Made by a program: the position numbers and the translations under genes. Below, in pieces: positions 44,646 to 52,996 of a stretch of DNA of 64,000 nucleotides. The stretch's first letter is position 1. Every line of letters starts with the position of its first letter. Source of the DNA: Desulfuribacillus stibiiarsenatis (GTDB taxonomy: Bacteria > Bacillota > Bacilli > Desulfuribacillales > Desulfuribacillaceae); assembly GCF_001742305.1 (NCBI RefSeq), contig NZ_MJAT01000036.1:62001-126000 (forward strand), read 5' to 3'. Below the pieces are notes generated by a model that saw only the letters and a program-made list of their open reading frames with translations, was not told the origin of the DNA and searched no databases.

Positions 44646-45386
44646 ATGGCTAAAAAAACAGTATTGGCTCTAGCGTTGACCACCTTAGCACTAACGTTTA
44701 TGTTAGCAGAAGGAAATGTTTTTGATACAAGAGAAATCCAAGATGTATTTTCAAATCGCACGTTGTCTCTGGGAAGTAGAGGCGATGATGTCTCCCAACT
44801 ACAAAGTAGGTTGAAAGAGATCGGTTTCTACCAAGCGAATGTAGATGGTATTTTCGGACACCAAACATTATATGCAGTGAGAAGATATCAAAAGGAATTT
44901 GGGTTAAAAGTAGATGGAGTTGTAGGGAAACAAACTAGAGAGTCACTGTTACGAAGCACAAAAGGGCAACCAAAAGGACAAAATCCTGGACAAGCGCAAC
45001 AATCAGCAGTGAATAGTACAACTGGAAAATACAATAGTAATGATATGAGGATTATGGCCAACGCCGTGTACGGAGAGGCTAGAGGCGAGCCTTATATTGG
45101 TCAAGTCGCAGTTGCAGCAGTTATTTTAAACAGAATGCGTAGTGAAACATTCCCAAATACAGTATCAGGAGTGATTTTTGAACCAAGGGCATTTACAGCA
45201 GTTGCTGATGGACAAATCTGGATGGAGCCAAATGATTCTGCAAGGAAGGCCGTTCAAGACGCTATCAATGGTTGGGATCCTTCAAGTGGAGCGACCTATT
45301 ATTTTAATCCTGACACAGCTACGTCAGGTTGGATTTGGACTAGACCGCAAAAGAAGAAGATTGGGAAGCATATTTTTTGTGACTAA
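44646..45386 (+). CDS. sleB: spore cortex-lytic enzyme SleB
   Basis: A secreted cortex lytic transglycosylase (246 aa). It has an N-terminal signal segment, a peptidoglycan-binding domain at about residues 40-100 (GDDVSQLQSRLKEIGFY), a Gln-rich linker, and a Hydrolase_2 domain starting GEARGEPYIGQVAVAAV. The C-terminus is KIGKHIFCD. It is followed after 14 bases by ypeB, the partner needed for its stability in the spore. A second, orphan copy lies at 16837-17526. Confidence 0.94.
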   Translation: MAKKTVLALALTTLALTFMLAEGNVFDTREIQDVFSNRTLSLGSRGDDVSQLQSRLKEIGFYQANVDGIFGHQTLYAVRRYQKEFGLKVDGVVGKQTRESLLRSTKGQPKGQNPGQAQQSAVNSTTGKYNSNDMRIMANAVYGEARGEPYIGQVAVAAVILNRMRSETFPNTVSGVIFEPRAFTAVADGQIWMEPNDSARKAVQDAINGWDPSSGATYYFNPDTATSGWIWTRPQKKKIGKHIFCD

Positions 45387-45400
45387 GAAGGAGGATGCAT

Positions 45401-46768
45401 ATGTATAAAAAAATTGCTGCTTGGTTAGTTCCAGTTCTAGCAATTGCTATTGTTGGAATTGGATATTGGGGATATACACTATTTCAAACTAAGGAAGCTT
45501 TATATAATACTTCAGAAAATAACTATCAAAGAGCATTTTTCGATTTAGGATATTTCGTCGACTCGATCCAAGATGAGTTAGGGAAAACAATTGCTGTTAG
45601 CACCCCAGGACAATTTAGAAAATCCCTATCAAATGTTTGGCGATTGTCTTATGCCGCACAAGCGCGCATTGGTCATCTCCCTTTAGGAATTATGGATTTT
45701 AGTCAAACTGAAGAATTCTTAGCTCGCGTTGGTGACTTTACATATCGTGCAGCTGTAAGGAATTTAGATGTTGAACCAATTACAGAAGAAGAATGGCAAA
45801 CATTAAAACAATTATATCAGTGTGCTTCTACACTTCAAGGTGAAATTCGTGGTGTCCAATCGGTTGTTCTAAATGAAAATTTGAAATGGACAGATTTTGA
45901 ACTGATGAGCCTTAAACAGAATCCGGATGAACCATTAGACAATCATATTGTAAATGGTTTTAGTACGTTGGAAGAAGAAGTGAATCATTTCCCTGAGATT
46001 CAGTGGGGGACTGGTATAGACACGATTAAACAAATCAGACAAGAAAAGATTAAACGCTTAGAGGGTGAAAATTTCACCGAAGAGATGGTCCGTAAAAAAG
46101 TTACCGATTTTCTTGACTTAGGGCCTGAAAAGAATTTTGAAATTGTTAGAAATCCTGATGGTGGAGAGTTTAATACTTATAGTGTGTATGTAACAAACGG
46201 TGATGAAGACATTATTTATTTAGATGTTATGGAAAGGGCTGGCAATATCTTATGGTTATTACATGACAGAAATATAGGTAGACCTACCATGGACCTTCAA
46301 GAAGCTGAACAAAAAGCTGTAGAGTATCTGCAAAAATTAAAAGTCACAAATGCTATTGCTACTAATATAGATGATTATGAGAATATAGCAGTTATCTCAT
46401 TTTCTTCGCTAGTGGATGATATTGTAGTGTATCCAGATACTATCACTGTTAAAATAGCTTTAGATAACGGCGAAATCGTTGGATTTGCATCCGAAAAATT
46501 CTTGCTAAATCATACGGAAAGAGATATTGAAAGTCCACAAATTTCGATAGATGATGCAAGCAAACGCTTGAATCAGCGCTTGCAAGTGGAAGAGCAAAGA
46601 ATGGCGATTATTGAAGCTGATGATGGTAGAGAAGTGTTAACCTATGAATTTATAGGGACGATTGATAATAATACGTATAAGATATACTTAAATGTTGAAA
46701 ACGGTGAAGAAGAGAAAGTTGAGAAAGTAGAGCAAGTTGGTTTATTAAGAGTTAACAGTTGGTATTAG
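45401..46768 (+). CDS. ypeB: germination protein YpeB
   Basis: YpeB (455 aa) has an N-terminal transmembrane anchor, a helical N-terminal region and C-terminal PepSY-type repeats (around DLQEAEQKAVEYLQKL and SIDDASKRLNQRLQVE). It localises with SleB in the spore inner membrane/cortex region and protects SleB from degradation. ATG 45401 is chosen six bases after AAGGAGG; ATG 45395 sits directly against the SD. Terminator follows. Confidence 0.93.
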   Translation: MYKKIAAWLVPVLAIAIVGIGYWGYTLFQTKEALYNTSENNYQRAFFDLGYFVDSIQDELGKTIAVSTPGQFRKSLSNVWRLSYAAQARIGHLPLGIMDFSQTEEFLARVGDFTYRAAVRNLDVEPITEEEWQTLKQLYQCASTLQGEIRGVQSVVLNENLKWTDFELMSLKQNPDEPLDNHIVNGFSTLEEEVNHFPEIQWGTGIDTIKQIRQEKIKRLEGENFTEEMVRKKVTDFLDLGPEKNFEIVRNPDGGEFNTYSVYVTNGDEDIIYLDVMERAGNILWLLHDRNIGRPTMDLQEAEQKAVEYLQKLKVTNAIATNIDDYENIAVISFSSLVDDIVVYPDTITVKIALDNGEIVGFASEKFLLNHTERDIESPQISIDDASKRLNQRLQVEEQRMAIIEADDGREVLTYEFIGTIDNNTYKIYLNVENGEEEKVEKVEQVGLLRVNSWY

Positions 46769-46774
46769 AAAATG

Positions 46775-46802
46775 AAAAAATCCCTGCTCAGGGATTTTTT
46801 TT
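46775..46802 (+). terminator. terminator after ypeB
   Basis: Stem AAAATCCCT with AGGGATTTT around a GCTC loop, followed by a T tract (eight T). Confidence 0.85.
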
Positions 46803-46830
46803 GATGCAATATTTTTTAATATGATATAAT
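46801..46830 (+). promoter_or_regulatory. sigma-A promoter of the orphan cobO
   Basis: TTGATG (46801-46806), an 18-base spacer and a perfect TATAAT (46825-46830). Its position rules out translation from the ATG at 46831 and supports the start at 46870. Confidence 0.6.
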
Positions 46831-46869
46831 ATGAATAATAGTGCCATTGGAAAGGCCGTGGGGAAATAT

Positions 46870-47397
46870 ATGTTAGTACAAATTTATTTTGGCGATGGAA
46901 AAGGCAAGACAACTGCTGCAATCGGTCTTGCTATTCGTGCATTAGGGCATGATTTTAAAGTTGGTATTGTATTTTTTATGAAAAATCCTAGCTTTTTTCC
47001 TATGGGTGAGAATCAAACTCTTGCTTTACTACAAAAGAATATGCCAAATAACTTGCAGGTATTTTTTTATGGGAAAGCTGGGTGGGTGTTACAAGATCAA
47101 CTCGAAGATATTGATCGTCAAGAGGCAATTCAAGGTTTGCAGAAGTGTAAAGATTTAATTAATCAGTGCGATCTTTTAATCATGGATGAAATATTAAATG
47201 CAATACATTTTAATCTTATATCAGAAGATGCAGTGCTGGATTTTATACATAATAAGCCAAGAGATTTAGAAGTTGTACTAACGGGCAGAAAAGCGAGTAA
47301 GCGTTTCATAGATAAAGCTGACCTAGTTACCGAGGTAGTTGAGATTAAACACCCGTATCACACTAGGTTGGAAGCAAGAAAAGGAATTGAGTATTAA
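46870..47397 (+). CDS. cobO: CobO/BtuR-type corrinoid adenosyltransferase, stand-alone
   Basis: A 175-aa P-loop protein: IYFGDGKGKTTAAIGLA (Walker A at residues 8-15), LLIMDEILNAIHFNL and the C-terminal LEARKGIEY. It matches the cob(I)alamin/cob(I)yrinate adenosyltransferase family and resembles the C-terminal domain of the fused protein at 35454-37394, so it is a second copy. The first motif is GDGKGKTT instead of GNGKGKTT, and the middle is divergent (MKNPSFFPMGENQ). It lies outside the cobalamin operon, between ypeB and the PilZ gene. SD GTGGGG. Confidence 0.87.
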   Translation: MLVQIYFGDGKGKTTAAIGLAIRALGHDFKVGIVFFMKNPSFFPMGENQTLALLQKNMPNNLQVFFYGKAGWVLQDQLEDIDRQEAIQGLQKCKDLINQCDLLIMDEILNAIHFNLISEDAVLDFIHNKPRDLEVVLTGRKASKRFIDKADLVTEVVEIKHPYHTRLEARKGIEY

Positions 47398-47414
47398 TTG
47401 CAGGTGGTGAAATC

Positions 47415-48083
47415 GTGAGCTATGAAGTGAATACTTCTTTAGTCTTAGAGACTATAGATACTGAGCATAAAAAAGTATATAAGGCAAGAATAGCCGATAT
47501 AAAATCAGATTCTTTATTTCTAGAAATGCCAATGAATGAAGAAACAAAACGCATAGAAGCTCCTATGCAGGGTACTAAATTACGGGTTTGGTATCAGACG
47601 AAGGATGGTGCGAAGGCAAATTTTGATACAGAAGTCACTGGTAGATACCGTGATAACATTGCAATGCTTATAGTCGCTAAACCTGATCCAAGTAGCATTC
47701 AAAAAAATCAAAGGCGCGATTTTATACGTATGCCAGCTCATGTAGAGGTTTCTCTTGAAATCATAAAAAAAGATTTAACGAAAGAGAGAGTTTTGTGTAA
47801 GAGTGAGGACTTGAGTGGTGGAGGTTTTTCTGTTAAGTTCAACAGAGATATTAAGATTACGGAAGGACAAAAAATTAAGTTCTGGATGGTGCTACCTAAA
47901 AAGAATAAAGTAATCCATCACAGCCATGGTGAAGGAGAGGTCGTTAGGGTAATTTATCCTGTGGTAGATAATCCGAAGGCATTAGCTTGGGCGTCATTTA
48001 AATTTTCGAAAATTCTAGAAAGTGAACGAAGTAAAGTTATTCAGTATACGTTTGAAAGACAAATTGAACTACACGGTAAATAA
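47415..48083 (+). CDS. PilZ-domain c-di-GMP-binding protein (YpfA/MotI-like)
   Basis: A 222-aa protein with an N-terminal YcgR-like beta domain (about residues 1-95) and a C-terminal PilZ domain. The c-di-GMP motifs are visible as RRDFIR and DLSGGG. In B. subtilis the homologue YpfA acts as a flagellar clutch or brake, and its gene likewise sits between ypeB and cmk. Start GTG 47415 with GCAGGTGGTG upstream. Confidence 0.88.
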   Translation: MSYEVNTSLVLETIDTEHKKVYKARIADIKSDSLFLEMPMNEETKRIEAPMQGTKLRVWYQTKDGAKANFDTEVTGRYRDNIAMLIVAKPDPSSIQKNQRRDFIRMPAHVEVSLEIIKKDLTKERVLCKSEDLSGGGFSVKFNRDIKITEGQKIKFWMVLPKKNKVIHHSHGEGEVVRVIYPVVDNPKALAWASFKFSKILESERSKVIQYTFERQIELHGK

Positions 48084-48135
48084 TATGTATGTATGAATCT
48101 CCTGTTGCGTAAAATGTGCATAAGGAGGTTTTTTT

Positions 48136-48603
48136 ATGAACGATATATTAAATATTTTTAAACCATTAGAAATAATATTAAAAAAGACAATTATTGGGTT
48201 AATCAGTATGTTATTAATCTCTCAATTATTGTTAATTCACCCTAGTACTAGAATGTACATTTCACAAGTAGATCGATTAGAAGGTAGGGTGATAGAGAAT
48301 GCTGAGATTGTTCCCGCATCTAAGCAAGTTACACAAAGTCAATGGATTGAGTTTAGTTTATTAGATTCTCCAAGAAAAGAAATCATAATACTTGTTGATG
48401 ATGTAGTTGTAGGTACATTTCAGAAGGATACACAACGAGTTTTAATAAATAATAATCAGACACTCTCTATTATCCCTAAAGGAATACCAGGAATTTATAA
48501 TATTCAGGTAAACGATAGTAGTGGAATAGAACACAATATTTTAGTACCTGGCAGAGTATTAGAGGTATCTGTCGATAAGCCTTTTATAACTAGTTTATAC
48601 TGA
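48136..48603 (+). CDS. uncharacterised membrane-anchored protein
   Basis: A 155-aa product not recognised as a named family. A cytoplasmic N-terminus (MNDILNIFKPLEIILKK) precedes one transmembrane segment (IIGLISMLLISQLLLI), then an extracytoplasmic domain rich in short beta-type stretches, ending in LEVSVDKPFITSLY. It occupies the ypfB position before cmk but is much longer than B. subtilis YpfB. A strong TAAGGAGG SD lies eight bases upstream. Role unknown. Confidence 0.75.
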   Translation: MNDILNIFKPLEIILKKTIIGLISMLLISQLLLIHPSTRMYISQVDRLEGRVIENAEIVPASKQVTQSQWIEFSLLDSPRKEIIILVDDVVVGTFQKDTQRVLINNNQTLSIIPKGIPGIYNIQVNDSSGIEHNILVPGRVLEVSVDKPFITSLY

Positions 48604-48812
48604 TTTGTGGCTTGTTGCATAAGATATATTGTTATGATATCCTTTTTATAAATGGTATATTTTGAAATCCTTTATTAGGACAAGTTTTGAACTGATTATC
48701 TATTACAGATGCGTAAATATGCTGCTAGATAGCAGACAAGGTCTGCTCTTTTTAATTGGGAAATCTATAGATTTTTTTTATAGTGAACTGAAATTTCTTT
48801 ACAGGAGGAACT
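48604..48812 (+). other. intergenic spacer before cmk
   Basis: 209 bases between the membrane-anchored protein and cmk. It contains a short hairpin AGCAGAC (48731-48737) / GTCTGCT (48741-48747) followed by CTTTTT, a likely weak terminator. No convincing RNA gene or open frame with an SD was seen. Confidence 0.5.
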
Positions 48813-49508
48813 ATGACACATATCAATATAGCAATTGACGGTCCTGCAGGAGCAGGGAAAAGCACTGTTGCAAAGAAAGTTTCAGATTTATTAGGAAAAG
48901 GATATTACTACATAGATACAGGGGCTTTGTATAGAGGAATTACTTACATTGTTCTCTATAATAGCATTGATATTACAAATGAGAGAGCGATACTCGAAGA
49001 ACTTCAACGTCATGAATTAGCATTTGATCAAAATCAAAAATTAATGATAAATGGACAAGTATATGCTGAAGCGATTCGTACACCGGAAGTTACTTCACAT
49101 GTATCGTCTATTGCAGCCTATCCAGGCGTCCGTAGTTACATTTTATCCCTTTTGCGGAAGTTGGCAGTTACTGGTGGAGTAGTTATGGATGGTAGAGACA
49201 TAGGCTCGTATGTACTACCAAATGCAGAAGTGAAGATATTTTTAACGGCCTCGTTAGAAGAACGTGCGAAACGACGCGCGGAAGAGCTGCAATCTAAGAG
49301 TTATGAGATTGATTTAAGTGCACTTCAAAAAGAAATAGCAGATAGAGATAAGCAAGACACCGAGCGTAAGGAATCACCTCTCATTCAGGCTGAGGATGCC
49401 ATACGCATTGATACAACAAATTTAACAATTGACGAAGTGGTTCAAGAAATTGTTGCGATTTCTAGGACTATGATTAAGGAGTTAAATCATTGCCAAGTAA
49501 AGTCTTAA
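48813..49508 (+). CDS. cmk: cytidylate kinase
   Basis: Phosphorylates CMP and dCMP (231 aa). The P-loop IDGPAGAGKSTVAKKV is at residues 7-22, followed by YYIDTGALYRGITY, VVMDGRDIGSYVLPNAE and the LID region ASLEERAKRRAEEL. ACAGGAGGA precedes the ATG. It overlaps the next small gene by 19 bases. Position before S1 is conserved in Bacillales. Confidence 0.95.
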   Translation: MTHINIAIDGPAGAGKSTVAKKVSDLLGKGYYYIDTGALYRGITYIVLYNSIDITNERAILEELQRHELAFDQNQKLMINGQVYAEAIRTPEVTSHVSSIAAYPGVRSYILSLLRKLAVTGGVVMDGRDIGSYVLPNAEVKIFLTASLEERAKRRAEELQSKSYEIDLSALQKEIADRDKQDTERKESPLIQAEDAIRIDTTNLTIDEVVQEIVAISRTMIKELNHCQVKS

Positions 49509-49693
49509 TCACAATCGTAGGTTTTTACCTATTGATTATTGCCATTATTCTTCTTGGCAAACTATTATTGTCCGCGTTAATCAAAGCACGCTTTACATTT
49601 ATGCAGGTAAAATATATTGTATGGATTTATTTTGTTTTATCCATACTAACTGCTATAAGTGTAACCATATATATACTTTTACGTTTGATATAG
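49490..49693 (+). CDS. small two-TM membrane protein
   Basis: A 67-aa protein with two hydrophobic segments (ITIVGFYLLIIAIILLGKL-type and YIVWIYFVLSILTAIS) joined by a basic loop. TTG 49490 is preceded by AAGGAG at seven bases, inside the end of cmk, so it is likely translated. No family recognised. Conserved position between cmk and ispH/S1 would be the best clue to function. Confidence 0.6.
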   Translation: MPSKVLITIVGFYLLIIAIILLGKLLLSALIKARFTFMQVKYIVWIYFVLSILTAISVTIYILLRLI

Positions 49694-49715
49694 TTAGAGA
49701 GATGGATGTGGAGAC

Positions 49716-51695
49716 TTGACTATTACATTAGCGCGTCATGCTGGATTTTGTAAAGGTGTACAAAGGGCAATTGATACAGCCAAAAAAGTTGGCGAGAACC
49801 ATGGGAAGGCTGTAACATTGGGTCCAATTGTACATAATCAACATGTAGTAGATTATTTATATCAATATGGTGTGCAAACCATCGATAGTATTCAAGAAGT
49901 CAAACCGGATGAAGCGGTGGTATTACGATCCCATGGTGTCGGGAAATTGGTATACGACAATTTGCAAGAAAATAATATTTCTTACATAGACGCGACTTGT
50001 CCTTTTGTTAAAGCAGTACATAAATTAGCATCTAAGGCTTACAAAGAAAACAAAACTGTACTCATAGTTGGCGACCCAAAACATCCTGAAGTTGAAGGGA
50101 TTCTTGGATGGACAGAAGATAAAGGTTATGTGATTAAAAGTATTGATGATATTGAGAACTTGCCTGCTATCAATGGGGATATAGTTGTTGTTGCTCAAAC
50201 TACACAGACTGGTGAGAACTGGAATCAAATTACTGACTGCTTGAAAAATAAATATACAAATATTGAATTTTTCAACACTATATGCAAAGCAACTTCTGAG
50301 AGACAAGAAGCAGCTATTGACTTAGCAAAACAGGTCGATGTAATGATTGTGGTTGGTAGCTTTAAAAGTTCTAATACTAATAAATTAACCCAAGTATGTA
50401 ATTTACAAGGTACCAAGACTTATCAGATTGAATCTAAATCTGATTTGAACAAAGATTGGCTGATTGGTAATCACTCGATTGGAATTACTGCTGGGGCATC
50501 AACACCAGATTGGATACTTAAGGAGGTAATTGAAATGGTAGAAGAAATGCAAAATGAAATGATTGATGTAAAAGCTATGAATCAAGGTGATATTGTAAAA
50601 GGTGTAGTTACCAATGTCGAAGATAATCAGGTAACTGTAGATATTGGCTACAAATATGATGCCATTATTCCAATTGGGGAACTATCAAATCTGCATATTG
50701 AAAAAGCTAGCGATTTTGTAAAAGTTGGGGATCAATTCGAGCTTGAAGTGTTACGTATAAATGATGACAAGGAAAAGGTAGTTGTATCTAAAAAAACGAT
50801 TGATGCAAAACTTGCTTGGGAAGATCTAAAGAATAAGTATGAAAATAGTACTACTTTTGAAGTAAAAGTAGCGGATGTAGTAAAAGGTGGCTTGGTTGTT
50901 GATTTGGGGGTTAGAGGATTTATACCGGCTTCTCATGTGGAAAGACATTTTGTAGAAGACTTTTCTGAATACAAGGGTAAATCAATTCAAGTGAAAATTA
51001 TTGAATTCGACCCTGAAAATAAAAAGGTTATCTTATCGCAAAAAATGGTTTTAGAAGCTGAAAATAATAATCTTAAATCACAAGCGATGTCTCGTGTACA
51101 GATCGGGTCTATAATTGATGGAACTGTCCAACGGTTAACAGATTTTGGGGCATTTGTAGATATTGGTGGCATCGATGGTTTAATTCACGTATCAGAACTT
51201 GCATGGTATCGGGTAGACCACCCTTCGGATGTAGTAAAAGAAGGTGATAAAGTTCAGGTGAAGGTTCTAAGTATTGATTCATCAAAAGAACGAATCAGTC
51301 TGAGTCTAAAATCTGCTCAGGCAGGTCCATGGGATACAATAAGCAATCAATATAAACAAGGCGATATCGTAGATGGAGTTGTGAAACGTCTCGTTAGTTT
51401 TGGCGCTTTTGTAGAACTTATTCAGGGTGTCGAGGGTCTTGTGCATATTTCAGAAATTTCCCATGATCATATTGGTTCGGCTAATGAGGTACTAGAAGTT
51501 GGTCAACAAGTGAAAGTTAAGATTTTAGATTATAACGTAGCAGAAAAACGCATTAGTTTAAGTATCCGCCAAACAACAGAAGATGTGAAAGCTAAACAAG
51601 AAGCTGAAGAGATCCGCAAATTAACTGCAGATCAAGGTCCAACAACCTTTACATTAGGGGAAATGTTAGGAGATAAGTTGAAAAGCTTAAAATAA
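49716..51695 (+). CDS. ispH-rpsA: fusion: HMBPP reductase (IspH) + ribosomal protein S1
   Basis: A bifunctional 659-aa protein. Residues 1 to about 280 are IspH, the last enzyme of the MEP isoprenoid pathway, with [4Fe-4S] ligands Cys12 (AGFCKGV), Cys95 (ATCPFVK) and Cys190 (TICKATSERQ). Residues about 288-625 hold four S1 RNA-binding repeats (for example GSIIDGTVQRLTDFGAFVDI and GDIVDGVVKRLVSFGAFVEL). This fusion is known in Clostridia and some other Firmicutes. Start TTG 49716, giving MTITLARHAGF; the SD is close (GTGGAG). fni follows. Confidence 0.94.
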   Translation: MTITLARHAGFCKGVQRAIDTAKKVGENHGKAVTLGPIVHNQHVVDYLYQYGVQTIDSIQEVKPDEAVVLRSHGVGKLVYDNLQENNISYIDATCPFVKAVHKLASKAYKENKTVLIVGDPKHPEVEGILGWTEDKGYVIKSIDDIENLPAINGDIVVVAQTTQTGENWNQITDCLKNKYTNIEFFNTICKATSERQEAAIDLAKQVDVMIVVGSFKSSNTNKLTQVCNLQGTKTYQIESKSDLNKDWLIGNHSIGITAGASTPDWILKEVIEMVEEMQNEMIDVKAMNQGDIVKGVVTNVEDNQVTVDIGYKYDAIIPIGELSNLHIEKASDFVKVGDQFELEVLRINDDKEKVVVSKKTIDAKLAWEDLKNKYENSTTFEVKVADVVKGGLVVDLGVRGFIPASHVERHFVEDFSEYKGKSIQVKIIEFDPENKKVILSQKMVLEAENNNLKSQAMSRVQIGSIIDGTVQRLTDFGAFVDIGGIDGLIHVSELAWYRVDHPSDVVKEGDKVQVKVLSIDSSKERISLSLKSAQAGPWDTISNQYKQGDIVDGVVKRLVSFGAFVELIQGVEGLVHISEISHDHIGSANEVLEVGQQVKVKILDYNVAEKRISLSIRQTTEDVKAKQEAEEIRKLTADQGPTTFTLGEMLGDKLKSLK

Positions 51696-51711
51696 CATAG
51701 GGTGAAAAGTT

Positions 51712-52746
51712 ATGCAGAGAAAAATAGAGCACATTGATTTAGCATTAAAGCAATGTCTTACGCTTTCGAATGGTTTGAACGATATACAGTTGATTCCTAA
51801 CTCGCTTCCAAAGATTGCAAACGCTGATCATATCAATATTGAAACAAAAATCGGTGAACTTTGTTTGAGTTCGCCGATTATTATTAATGCAATCACTGGA
51901 GGCGTGAAAGAGGCTTATCAAATCAACAAAGACTTAAGCTTAATTGCAAGAAAACATAATTTAGCGATTGCTGTTGGTTCACAAAAAGCAGCAATAAAAG
52001 ATCCAGTAATGCAATACACTTATAGCATAGTTAGAGAAAATAACCCAGATGGAATAGTTATAGCAAATATTGGGATGGATTCGACATTCGACATGGCAAT
52101 GCAGGCAGTTGAAATGTTACGAGCAAATGCCATCCAATATCACTTCAATTTACCACAGGAATTACTAATGAATGAAGGAGATCGCACCTTTCAACATATG
52201 AAAGAGGAGTTATCAAAAATTCTTATTCATTCACCTGTTCCAGTAATCTTGAAAGAAGTAGGGTCTGGAATGAGTAGGGAATTTATGAAGGAAATGATAT
52301 CGATGGGTGCTGCTATATTTGATCTTGGTGGCAAAGGGGGAACTAACTTTGCCTGGATAGAGTTGCAAAGGCAGGGTATCCAAGACGATACATTTGTTGA
52401 CTGGGGTCTAACATTAGCAGAAAGTTTAATAGAATATCAAAGGATACGAGCGTTACATACGGATGTACACGTGATTGCCTCCGGTGGGATTGAGAATGGA
52501 CTAGAAATTGTGAAATGTCTTGCGCTAGGTGCTAGTGCAGTGGGTATAGCCGGACATTTCTTAAGGACATATTATTTGAAATCTATAGAACACTTAGACC
52601 AAGAAGTTTCGAAGTTGCATCGAGAATTTAAAATCGGGATGGCCTTAATTGGTGCTAATAAGGTTGATGAAATTAAAAACATTCCATTTGTACTTAAGCA
52701 TTCATTGTATACATATGCATATCAACGCAAGCTCTTCTCAAATTAG
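51712..52746 (+). CDS. fni: type 2 isopentenyl-diphosphate delta-isomerase
   Basis: An FMN- and NADPH-dependent isomerase (344 aa) interconverting IPP and DMAPP. It opens RKIEHIDLAL; INAITGGVKEAYQIN and AVGSQKAAIKDP follow; HFNLPQELLMNEGDRTF carries the conserved H/Q/E residues; DLGGKGGTNFAWIE and VIASGGIENGLEIV bind FMN. Adjacent IspH supplies both IPP and DMAPP, so Fni balances the pool. SD GGGTGA. Confidence 0.95.
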   Translation: MQRKIEHIDLALKQCLTLSNGLNDIQLIPNSLPKIANADHINIETKIGELCLSSPIIINAITGGVKEAYQINKDLSLIARKHNLAIAVGSQKAAIKDPVMQYTYSIVRENNPDGIVIANIGMDSTFDMAMQAVEMLRANAIQYHFNLPQELLMNEGDRTFQHMKEELSKILIHSPVPVILKEVGSGMSREFMKEMISMGAAIFDLGGKGGTNFAWIELQRQGIQDDTFVDWGLTLAESLIEYQRIRALHTDVHVIASGGIENGLEIVKCLALGASAVGIAGHFLRTYYLKSIEHLDQEVSKLHREFKIGMALIGANKVDEIKNIPFVLKHSLYTYAYQRKLFSN

Positions 52747-52767
52747 AAGAAGCTTGCGTATTTTTTT
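52725..52767 (+). terminator. terminator after fni
   Basis: Stem ACGCAAGCT (52725-52733) with AGCTTGCGT (52751-52759), extended by CTTCT/AGAAG, then ATTTTTTT. The left arm lies inside the last codons of fni. Confidence 0.85.
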
Positions 52768-52819
52768 AGAAAGATATGGCAAACTATAATAATAAAGATG
52801 TTAAAGAAAGGTGAGGAAT

Positions 52820-52996
52820 ATGCATATCAAAAAACATTTATCAGAATGGGATTTAGAACAACTAAAATACGAACTAGCAAAGAAGAATGGTATCGATAAA
52901 TATATTGGTGATGATTGGGGGGATATATCCTCTAAACAATGCGGAAAGATAGGGAATAAAATTAAAGAATATTTAAAGAAGGAAAAGAATCTATGA
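52820..52996 (+). CDS. small uncharacterised charged protein
   Basis: A 58-aa soluble, Lys-rich protein (HIKKHLSEWDLEQLKYELA ... IGNKIKEYLKKEKNL) with a predicted helical start. ATG 52820 follows GGTGAGG. Its stop overlaps the start of the next gene (ATGA), so the two are probably co-translated. No family recognised. Confidence 0.6.
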   Translation: MHIKKHLSEWDLEQLKYELAKKNGIDKYIGDDWGDISSKQCGKIGNKIKEYLKKEKNL

